Part shown: positions 7,528-14,285 of the stretch, piece after piece
Position numbering within the stretch: the first letter of the stretch is position 1
Layout of the letters: every line of letters starts with the position of its first letter
Assembly: GCA_002348465.1 (NCBI GenBank)
Contig: DEBI01000112.1
Coordinates: 1 to 19,660, forward strand
DNA: 19,660 nt
Source: Gemmatimonadales bacterium UBA2960
Lineage (GTDB): Bacteria > Gemmatimonadota > Gemmatimonadetes > Longimicrobiales > Gaopeijiaceae
Direction: 5' to 3'
Notes under the pieces: model-generated
Seen by the model: only the letters and a program-made list of their open reading frames with translations
Databases searched by the model: none
What the model was told of the DNA's origin: nothing
Translations under genes and position numbers: made by a program

Positions 7528-8988
7528 ATGTCTGAACAGACGATCCGGGATAAGATGTGGATTGGAAACGAGTGGGTGGATGCAAAAAATGGGAGCACAT
7601 TCGCTTCCATAAACCCAGCAACTCACGATACCATCGCTGAGGTTGCGTCCGGTCAGGCTGAAGACATAGACCGCGCAGTTGAATCAGCCAGGGCAGCACT
7701 GAGCAATCCAGAATGGCGGGACATGAACCCGCATAAACGATCTCGTCTCCTATGGAAGCTCGCCGATGCAGTGCAAGGGAACGCGGACGAGCTTGGCGCG
7801 CTTGAGACCGCCGACAACGGCAAACCTTATTTTGAGTCTCGTAAGGTCGATCTACCAAGCGTGATCGAGAATCTCCGGTACTTCGCTGGTCTCGCCAACA
7901 AGATTGAAGGTGCCACGATACCGGTTGCCGGTCCGTTCTTGAACTACACGCTTCGCGAGCCTGTCGGTGTAGTCGGTTGCATAACGCCATGGAATTTTCC
8001 CCTCTCCCTGGCGACTTGGAAGGTCGCCCCTGCTCTCGCGTGTGGAAATGTGGTGATTCTGAAACCAGCTGAGCAGACCCCTCTATCGTCACTGCGCCTA
8101 GCAGAGCTAGCCGCCGACGTCGGGTTCCCGTCCGGAGTTTTCAACGTCGTACCGGGCTTCGGAGATACCGCTGGCGCAGCCCTGGTCGCTCATCCGGGCG
8201 TTGATGCGGTCGCCTTTACCGGCTCTACGGATGTGGGGAAAATGGTGATGCGGAGTTGTGCGGATACGCTCAAGAAGGTGTCTCTGGAACTCGGAGGCAA
8301 ATCCCCAAATATCGTACTTGCCGATGCAGACGTAAGATCAGCAGTGCGGGGAGCAATTACGGGGATCTTCTACGGGAAAGGCGAAGTGTGTGCCGCCGGC
8401 TCTCGAGTCCTCGTCGAGCGAGAGATCTACGACGACTTTCTCGAAGAATTCACTGCACGTGCCGAAAAGATGACGATCGGTGATCCTATGGATCCTAGTA
8501 CCCGACTCGGTGCCATTGTCAGCGAAGAACAGCTAGAACGGGTGCTGGGCTATGTCGAATCGGGGAAAAACGACGGGGCGCGACTAGTCGCAGGTGGAGA
8601 GCAGGCCACCGTCAACGGGAAAGGAAACTTCGTAACCGCCACCGTGTTCGCCGACGTTGACCCGAGCATGACGATCGCTCAAGAGGAGATCTTTGGGCCC
8701 GTCGCAGCTGTGATCCCCGTCGAGGATGTCGACCATGCAATCGAAGTCGCCAACGACACTATGTACGGATTAGCCTCTGGAGTCTGGACTAGGGATATCG
8801 GTAAAGCACACAGAGTGGCTCGAGAGCTCCAAGCTGGCACAGTGTGGATCAATACATATAACCAGTATGATTCTGCATCGCCGTTCGGTGGCTACAAGGC
8901 CAGTGGCTTCGGTCGAGACCTTGGCCATGAGGCGGCCCTCGAAAAATACACGCAGACTAAGAGCGTCTGGGTGGCGGTTGACGGCTAG
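7528..8988 (+). CDS. NAD(P)+-dependent aldehyde dehydrogenase
   Basis: Oxidises an aldehyde to its acid in the cytoplasm. The 486 residues match the betaine-aldehyde/phenylacetaldehyde-type ALDH superfamily. Catalytic residues are present: Asn156 in TPWNFPL, Glu254 in LELGGKSP and the nucleophile Cys288 in GEVCAAGSRV. The cofactor loop FTGSTDVGK, the EEIFGPV motif and the C-terminal SPFGGYKASGFGRDLG are also intact. The frame opens at ATG 7504, but ATG 7528 is preferred because TAGGAGAGG (7517-7525) lies just before it; the longer start would place that site inside the gene. Lying between the hydratase and thiolase genes suggests that it feeds an acid into the acyl-CoA route, but no CoA ligase is present in the window. 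Substrate unknown. Confidence 0.94.
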   Translation: MSEQTIRDKMWIGNEWVDAKNGSTFASINPATHDTIAEVASGQAEDIDRAVESARAALSNPEWRDMNPHKRSRLLWKLADAVQGNADELGALETADNGKPYFESRKVDLPSVIENLRYFAGLANKIEGATIPVAGPFLNYTLREPVGVVGCITPWNFPLSLATWKVAPALACGNVVILKPAEQTPLSSLRLAELAADVGFPSGVFNVVPGFGDTAGAALVAHPGVDAVAFTGSTDVGKMVMRSCADTLKKVSLELGGKSPNIVLADADVRSAVRGAITGIFYGKGEVCAAGSRVLVEREIYDDFLEEFTARAEKMTIGDPMDPSTRLGAIVSEEQLERVLGYVESGKNDGARLVAGGEQATVNGKGNFVTATVFADVDPSMTIAQEEIFGPVAAVIPVEDVDHAIEVANDTMYGLASGVWTRDIGKAHRVARELQAGTVWINTYNQYDSASPFGGYKASGFGRDLGHEAALEKYTQTKSVWVAVDG

Positions 8989-9028
8989 CGTGCCATCAAC
9001 CGACCCCAGTTAACCCACACAGGACGAT

Positions 9029-10228
9029 ATGACACGGGAAGCATGGATCATCGACGGTGTCCGAACTCCGATTGGTAGGCACGGAGGAGGACTGGCACCC
9101 GTTCGCCCAGATGACCTAGCCGCAATAACGATCGAAGAGCTCGTTAAACGCAATGATATAGACCCAAGCACTGTGGACGACGTGCTCTTGGGGTGCATTA
9201 ATCAGGCGGGTGAAGACAACCGTAATGTCGCTCGGATGGCCCTGCTTCGGGCGGGACTTCCAGTCGAGGTGCCGGGCCAAACCGTAAATCGCCTCTGCGG
9301 ATCAGGAATGCAGGCTCTTCTCTCATGCTTCCATGCAATTCAAGCCGGAGAAGGCGACGTATTCATAGCGGGTGGTGTCGAGAGCATGAGCCGCTCTCCA
9401 TTCGTGATGCTGAAGCCAGAGGTCGGTTACACGCGCGGTCACCCTAAGACCGCTGACACGGTTCTGGGCTGGCGCTTTCCAAATCCTTCCTTCACACCGG
9501 AGTGGACGATAGGTCTAGGTGAGACCGCAGAAGTGATCGCAGAAGAGTTCGGGGTCTCACGTGAAGCGCAGGATGCCTTCGCAGCCGAAAGTCAGCAGCG
9601 AGCAGAACGAGCCATGGCTGCAGGCGTGTTCGTTGATGAACTAGTCCCTGTCTCCGTGCCACAACGCAAAGGTGATCCAATTCTAGTGGATACGGATGAG
9701 CACCCGCGTGCAGACACAACAGTAGAAGCCCTAGCAAGACTCCGTCCAGTTTTCAGGGAGAATGGCAGCGTTACAGCAGGAAACTCCTCTGGAATTAACG
9801 ATGGAGCAGCCGCGCTTCTTATAGTTTCAGCTGAACGTGGAAAGGAGCTCGACCTCGAACCTATGGCTCGGATCGCCGGAGGAGCAGTAGCAGGAGTCGA
9901 GCCACACAGAATGGGTATCGGACCGGTCCCAGCCACCCGCAAAGCTCTAGCAAGACACGGGTGGTTGATAGATGACATCGATATAGTAGAGCTGAATGAA
10001 GCCTTTGCTGCGCAGTCAATCCCATGTATCAACGAGCTAGGACTCGATCCAGAACGTGTGAACGTTAATGGAGGAGCAATAGCTCTTGGGCACCCAGTGG
10101 GATGCTCAGGAGCCAGAATCGTAGTTACGCTAGTCCACCAGATGAAACGCCAAGAGGCTTCGAAGGGAATGGCCTCCATGTGCATCGGCGTTGGTCAAGG
10201 CATTACAAGCCTTTTGGAAATCGCGTGA
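9029..10228 (+). CDS. thiolase (acetyl-CoA C-acyltransferase)
   Basis: Cleaves 3-oxoacyl-CoA with CoA to release acetyl-CoA, or runs the reverse condensation. The 399 residues match the biosynthetic/degradative thiolase II length. The catalytic set is complete: acyl-accepting Cys90 in NRLCGSGMQAL, His355 in ALGHPVGCSG and the second Cys385 in CIGVGQG. NEAFAAQ, which lines the active site, and GNSSGINDGAAALL are also seen. Overall style resembles 3-oxoadipyl-CoA or acetoacetyl-CoA thiolases, but chain length cannot be decided. AGGA (9021-9024) precedes the ATG. The TGA overlaps the GTG of the next gene (GTGA), so the dehydrogenase that makes the thiolase substrate is translationally coupled to it. 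Confidence 0.95.
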   Translation: MTREAWIIDGVRTPIGRHGGGLAPVRPDDLAAITIEELVKRNDIDPSTVDDVLLGCINQAGEDNRNVARMALLRAGLPVEVPGQTVNRLCGSGMQALLSCFHAIQAGEGDVFIAGGVESMSRSPFVMLKPEVGYTRGHPKTADTVLGWRFPNPSFTPEWTIGLGETAEVIAEEFGVSREAQDAFAAESQQRAERAMAAGVFVDELVPVSVPQRKGDPILVDTDEHPRADTTVEALARLRPVFRENGSVTAGNSSGINDGAAALLIVSAERGKELDLEPMARIAGGAVAGVEPHRMGIGPVPATRKALARHGWLIDDIDIVELNEAFAAQSIPCINELGLDPERVNVNGGAIALGHPVGCSGARIVVTLVHQMKRQEASKGMASMCIGVGQGITSLLEIA

Positions 10229-11079
10229 GCGAGATCCGCACTGTAGCAGTTCTCGGAGCCGGGACTATGGGGCATGGCATAGCTCAAGTCAGTGCCATGA
10301 TCGGCTGTCTGGTGCGCCTATTTGACGCCAACAACAGTGCCACGTCAGCTGGTATTGATAAAATTCGTGACAATCTCGACAAGGGGATCGCCCGCGGGAA
10401 GCTGACTAAAGATGTCCGAGACAGGACCTTAGAAAATATCACGACAACGGGGAGCATTTCAGAAGCAGTGACCGGAGTCGACCTGGTGGTGGAGGCGGCC
10501 CCCGAAGCCATCGACCTAAAAGAGTCGATTTTCGCAGAAGTCGAATCAGTAGTTCCCGATCATGCCATTCTCGCGACGAACACATCCTCGCTTTCGATTG
10601 ATCAGATCTCTTCATCGTTGAGGAGTCCCAGCCGCTTTGTGGGAATGCACTTCTTCAACCCAGTTCATATCATGGCGCTCGTAGAAGTCGTATGGGGGCC
10701 GCAAACATCTGACGCGACTCTAGAAGCTGCAGTTCAGTTCGCACGAAGGCTTGGGAAAGAACCGATCGTAGTTCGGGATGCTCCAGGCTTTGCATCGTCT
10801 CGGCTAGGAATCGCACTAGGGATGGAAGCCATCCGGATGGTCGAACAAGGTGTCGCATCGCCTGAGGATATCGACAAAGCAATGGAGCTAGGCTACCGCC
10901 ACCCCATGGGACCGCTCAAACTCACCGACCTCGTAGGACTCGACGTGCGACTTAGAATTGCCGAGTACCTGCATGAGGCATTAGGCTCGGACGCCTTCAC
11001 ACCCCCCAACCTACTTCGACAGATGGTCGCAGAAGGAAGGCTGGGCAAGAAGTCAGGAGAAGGCTTCTATTCATGGTAG
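10225..11079 (+). CDS. 3-hydroxyacyl-CoA dehydrogenase
   Basis: NAD+-dependent oxidation of 3-hydroxyacyl-CoA to 3-oxoacyl-CoA, the step just before thiolase. The 284 residues match single-domain HBD/PaaH enzymes (about 282). The N-terminal Rossmann motif is VLGAGTMGHGIA (9-20). Catalytic residues include Ser121/122 in NTSSLSI, His142 in MHFFNPVH and Glu154 in ALVEVV. The usual Asn in the motif PGF-x-x-N-R is Ser192 here (PGFASSR). The C-terminal dimer domain contains YRHPMGPLKLTDLVGLD. The frame runs further upstream, but the GTG at 10225 gives the right length, places the Rossmann motif at the N-terminus and forms a GTGA overlap with the thiolase stop. The frame upstream is thiolase-gene shadow. 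Confidence 0.94.
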   Translation: MSEIRTVAVLGAGTMGHGIAQVSAMIGCLVRLFDANNSATSAGIDKIRDNLDKGIARGKLTKDVRDRTLENITTTGSISEAVTGVDLVVEAAPEAIDLKESIFAEVESVVPDHAILATNTSSLSIDQISSSLRSPSRFVGMHFFNPVHIMALVEVVWGPQTSDATLEAAVQFARRLGKEPIVVRDAPGFASSRLGIALGMEAIRMVEQGVASPEDIDKAMELGYRHPMGPLKLTDLVGLDVRLRIAEYLHEALGSDAFTPPNLLRQMVAEGRLGKKSGEGFYSW

Positions 11080-11179
11080 GCAGAGGCACCCAATCGGTTC
11101 CTCAAATCTTAAGTGGACCAGAGGTGACAGAGAGTTTTTTCACACTGCTGACCGTATTCATCTGACCAATGGAGTCTTG

Positions 11180-11962
11180 ATGGCCGACGTACCGGTTCTG
11201 CTAGAGAAGCGCGAAGACCACATCGCCGTCATAACCCTCAATCGGCCCGAGAAGCTTAACGCGCTCAACGCGGAGGTTCGCCGTATCCTTCGCGAAACGT
11301 TCGACGAACTCGCATTAGACGACGACGTCCGGGTAGTCGTGCTTCACGGCGCCGGAGAGAAAGCGTTCGTCGCTGGTGCAGATATCACTGAATTTGCAGA
11401 ACGCACGCCCGAAGAACAGCGTAAGCTTTATACGCAACGAAGAGTCTACGAGACCGTAGCCGACTTTCCTAAGCCCGTCATCTGTGCCATCCACGGCTTC
11501 TGTATTGGCGGTGGTTCAGAACTCGCCCTAGCATGTGACATCCGTGTCGCTGATCGCACGGCAAGAATCAGCCAAGCCGAGATCAGAATAGGGTTAATTC
11601 CGGGCGGTGGAGGGACTCAGCGTCTAGCTCGCCTAGTCGGTCACGGATGGGCTTCAATCATCAGCCTTACTGGTGACTTCATCGAGGCTGAAGAAGCACA
11701 CCGGATAGGGTACATTGACATCCTAGTCGAGGAAGGCGAGCACCTTGAACGAGCCTTTCAACTGGCCGAACGCATGTCGCGCTGGAGCCCTATCTCTCTG
11801 CAACTCGCGAAAGCAGCGATCAGAGCGGCCTCCGAGAAGCCATTGGCGGAAGGGTTGCTGTACGAAAAAGATCGTTTCCTCGACGCCTTCGCATCCGAAG
11901 ATGGACGCGAAGGGGTCACAGCATTCGTCGAGAAAAGGAAACCGAATTTCAAGGGGCGCTAA
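11180..11962 (+). CDS. enoyl-CoA hydratase (second copy)
   Basis: Crotonase-family protein of 260 residues, the classic enoyl-CoA hydratase length. It opens with ITLNRPEKLNALN, has the oxyanion-hole motif GAGEKAFVAGADI (57-69), and keeps both hydratase glutamates: Glu114 (GGGSELALACD) and Glu134 (SQAEIRIG), followed by PGGGGTQRLARLVG. It is closer to textbook short-chain hydratases (crotonase, PaaF) than the first copy. A TTG directly precedes the ATG; ATG 11180 is chosen because GGAG (11171-11174) lies five bases before it. The 100-base gap after the dehydrogenase has a T-run near 11135-11140 but no hairpin before it, so the cluster may continue through. The next gene begins seven bases after its stop. 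Confidence 0.94.
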   Translation: MADVPVLLEKREDHIAVITLNRPEKLNALNAEVRRILRETFDELALDDDVRVVVLHGAGEKAFVAGADITEFAERTPEEQRKLYTQRRVYETVADFPKPVICAIHGFCIGGGSELALACDIRVADRTARISQAEIRIGLIPGGGGTQRLARLVGHGWASIISLTGDFIEAEEAHRIGYIDILVEEGEHLERAFQLAERMSRWSPISLQLAKAAIRAASEKPLAEGLLYEKDRFLDAFASEDGREGVTAFVEKRKPNFKGR

Positions 11963-11968
11963 CCGGAA

Positions 11969-13084
11969 GTGAAGCTGAGTGGCCCCATACAGCTCCCCTG
12001 CCCACAGGAACCCGCGGTCAAAACCATTTCTATCGGTCTTCTTAGCGCAGCACTACTGAGTCTTGCTGCGTGTGACGCCGACTCCAACGAACTCCTAGAA
12101 CCCGATCTCCCGGAGAGTATCTGTGCACCGCTAGGATATGGAGTAACTCAGGGTGGGCCGGGCGTGTTTACGAACACGATTTTGTCACACGAACGACAGA
12201 TCGTACTTATGGGTGGAGGTGCAGAAAACGACCAGGCCATGGTAGGCTTTCTGCAAGGAGCAGCGGGAGGAGATGTCCTCATTCTGAGAGCCAGTGGATC
12301 AACCACGAGCTACCCGTCTTATTTCATGTGGGAGCTCGAAACGGATCCGCAACCGAACGCGGCAGTGACCATCCGACTCGACGAACCCGAAGCAGGAACG
12401 GACCCGGGAGTCCTATGCAAAATCAAACACGCCGAGGCCATCTGGTTAGCAGGAGGAAGCCAGTGGAACTATGTGGGTCTGTGGCCTCAGACGCTTCACG
12501 AGCAACTCCAGCAAACCATAACTAGGCAAATAACGATAGGAGGAACGAGCGCAGGCGCTATGTCGCTTGGTGAAGGTGTCTTTGACGCACGTGAAGGATC
12601 AATAACATCTAACGAGGCTTTAGCAGACCCACTTAGCATTAACGTATCCATCTCCCTCTCACCTTTAGCTCAACCAGAACTGAACAGCACCCTGATCGAC
12701 TCCCACTTCTCCGAACGTCATCGCGAAGGTCGTCTAATTGCCTTCCTGGCTCGGTTTTCATTGTTGACGGGAAAAGCAGGTGTGAGGGGCATCGGTCTAG
12801 ATGAAGGCACTGCACTGACAATTGACGATTCAGGCTTCGAGGTTTTCGGTCCTAACGACGAGAAAGCAATCTGGGTATACGAATATGTTGGGAACCCCTC
12901 AATGACACCTGGTGAACCACTCACATTGCAAGAGACAGTCCTCAAGATACGTATACCTCCAGGATCAAGAGGCGAGTGGCCGATCGATATGGGCACATGG
13001 TCACCGTCGGAGCTTTCCGTCGTCGAAGGCACTCTCACCACATACCCTTCTCAACCGGGTGCGAAGAAGCTCGATGCAGGCTAG
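11969..13084 (+). CDS. exported cyanophycinase-like S51 peptidase, predicted lipoprotein
   Basis: Peptidase family S51 (cyanophycinase/type 1 glutamine amidotransferase-like fold), 371 residues. The nucleophile elbow is GGTSAGAM with Ser194. His246 in DSHFSERHREGRL and Glu279 in GIGLDEGTAL complete the expected triad, in the order seen in cyanophycinase. Nearby AIWLAGGSQWNYV matches the family's glycine-rich strand. Residues 19-35 form a lipoprotein signal ending L-A-A-C (Cys35), so the enzyme should be membrane-anchored outside the cytoplasm. The GTG start, after GGAAG, gives an unusually long N-region before the signal, and the true start could lie inside it. Cyanophycinases release beta-Asp-Arg dipeptides, but this clade's substrate is unknown. 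The gene sits just before an exported serine hydrolase and a symporter operon. Confidence 0.85.
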   Translation: MKLSGPIQLPCPQEPAVKTISIGLLSAALLSLAACDADSNELLEPDLPESICAPLGYGVTQGGPGVFTNTILSHERQIVLMGGGAENDQAMVGFLQGAAGGDVLILRASGSTTSYPSYFMWELETDPQPNAAVTIRLDEPEAGTDPGVLCKIKHAEAIWLAGGSQWNYVGLWPQTLHEQLQQTITRQITIGGTSAGAMSLGEGVFDAREGSITSNEALADPLSINVSISLSPLAQPELNSTLIDSHFSERHREGRLIAFLARFSLLTGKAGVRGIGLDEGTALTIDDSGFEVFGPNDEKAIWVYEYVGNPSMTPGEPLTLQETVLKIRIPPGSRGEWPIDMGTWSPSELSVVEGTLTTYPSQPGAKKLDAG

Positions 13085-13116
13085 GATTGCCCCCTTCATC
13101 ACCTAGGGAGCCGTCC

Positions 13117-14061
13117 ATGCGCATAGCTCGAACCGCTTTTCTTTTGGGAGCGTTACTCCCAGTCACAGCAGCGCTTTCTGGCCAAGAGGCCGAACAACTT
13201 GGCCTGATCCAGGAACACCTCCACTCAGAATTATCATCGATTGCGGAGCGTTACGAAGGCGTAGCTGGCATGCACGTGCTCGATCTCAGCAGTGGAGATC
13301 GATTCGCCGTCCGGGACGACTTCATCTTTCCTCAAGCGAGCGCGATCAAGATCCCTATTCTCCTTGAGCTATTTCGCCGAGCTGAATCAGATCCGGGCCT
13401 CCTGTCAAAGCGTATAGAGATGACAGAAGAGGTGAGGACGGGTGGCAGTGGAGTGCTCGGTGTACTGACCGATGGAGGATCAGCCCTATCCTTGGAAGAC
13501 TACGCCATCTACATGATCCTCCACTCCGACAATACAGCAACGAACATATTGATCGATGAGTTGGGGATGGGTCCTATCAACGCTCTTTCGGCCTCACTTG
13601 GTGCACCGAATACTCTGCTGCAGAGAAAAATGATTCAACCAGAGGAGTCGGCTCGCGGAAATGAAAATCTCTCGACTCCTAGAGATGCAGCAGAGATCAT
13701 GAAAAGGATCGCCAACTGTGAACTGCCGATGAGCGAGATCGCGTGTGCTCGTGTTATCGAGATTCTTTCCATTCCAAAAGGAGGACCGATTCGCAGGCCA
13801 GTGCCCAACGCCATACCAATCGCATTCAAGCCAGGAGGAATCACCGGAGTGGCGACTGTCTGGGCAATCGTTGACGTACCGGATCGGCCATACGTAATAA
13901 CCGTAATGTCCAACTACGGTGGAGATGGAGGAGCCGTGATTGAAGCCGCCCAAAAAGCAGCGTACAGCTACTTCAGCCGACTCTCCGGTATCACAGAGTA
14001 CGGGACTCGTGTGCCACTGAATGTAAAAAAACGGATTAGAGAATCAGGATCGGGCCAATGA
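13117..14061 (+). CDS. exported class A beta-lactamase-fold serine hydrolase
   Basis: Protein of 314 residues with a Sec signal peptide (about 1-22, cleaved before QE), so exported. The penicillin-recognising serine fold is clear: SxxK as Ser75-Ala-Ile-Lys78, SDN as Ser137-Asp-Asn139, and Glu183 in NENLSTPRD at the place of the class A general base. The third motif, KTG in true class A enzymes, reads Lys238-Pro-Gly240 (FKPGGITGV). It belongs to the beta-lactamase2 group, many of whose members are not proven antibiotic-hydrolysing enzymes, so resistance should not be assumed. AGGGAG (13105-13110) six bases before this ATG decides the start; the open frame extends further upstream but overlaps the previous gene. 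The stop overlaps the next start as ATGA, implying coupled translation with the membrane genes. Confidence 0.88.
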   Translation: MRIARTAFLLGALLPVTAALSGQEAEQLGLIQEHLHSELSSIAERYEGVAGMHVLDLSSGDRFAVRDDFIFPQASAIKIPILLELFRRAESDPGLLSKRIEMTEEVRTGGSGVLGVLTDGGSALSLEDYAIYMILHSDNTATNILIDELGMGPINALSASLGAPNTLLQRKMIQPEESARGNENLSTPRDAAEIMKRIANCELPMSEIACARVIEILSIPKGGPIRRPVPNAIPIAFKPGGITGVATVWAIVDVPDRPYVITVMSNYGGDGGAVIEAAQKAAYSYFSRLSGITEYGTRVPLNVKKRIRESGSGQ

Positions 14062-14285
14062 ACCTCAAGACCGCGCGTATTCTAGCTGCCGCATACCACA
14101 TATTGATGCTTTATTTCGTGACGTGGCCTGGACTCCTTCCTTTCGCAAAAGCAGAGCCTCTGGTTTTCGGCCTTCCATTTACAATGGCTTGGATCGCCGC
14201 TTGGATTTCCGGAAGTGTGGTTTGTTTGATCCTCCTCGACACGGTGGAGAAGCGTTACCGGACCAAAGATGGAGCTGACGACTGA
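14058..14285 (+). CDS. small DUF3311-type membrane protein paired with the symporter
   Basis: A 75-residue protein with two hydrophobic helices (about 8-30 and 37-61) joined by a short loop containing PFAKAEPLVFGLP, then a charged C-terminus (EKRYRTKDGADD). Size, layout and position directly before a sodium/solute symporter match the DUF3311 family, whose members commonly accompany such symporters and are presumed accessory subunits. It overlaps the previous gene by ATGA and the next by one base (TGATG), so all three are likely made from one mRNA in fixed ratio. Assignment rests on topology and context; no catalytic residues are expected. Confidence 0.8.
   Translation: MNLKTARILAAAYHILMLYFVTWPGLLPFAKAEPLVFGLPFTMAWIAAWISGSVVCLILLDTVEKRYRTKDGADD

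Noticed and set aside
7502..8092. 196-codon minus-strand frame opposite the aldehyde dehydrogenase
   Set aside because: Arg/Ser-rich composition and complete overlap with conserved ALDH motifs on the other strand.
9592..10185. 197-codon minus-strand frame opposite the thiolase
   Set aside because: Ser/Pro/Ala-rich shadow of the thiolase reading frame with no motif or ribosome site.
11131..11142. T-run in the gap before the second enoyl-CoA hydratase
   Set aside because: No stem precedes it, so it does not support a terminator or a break in the cluster.
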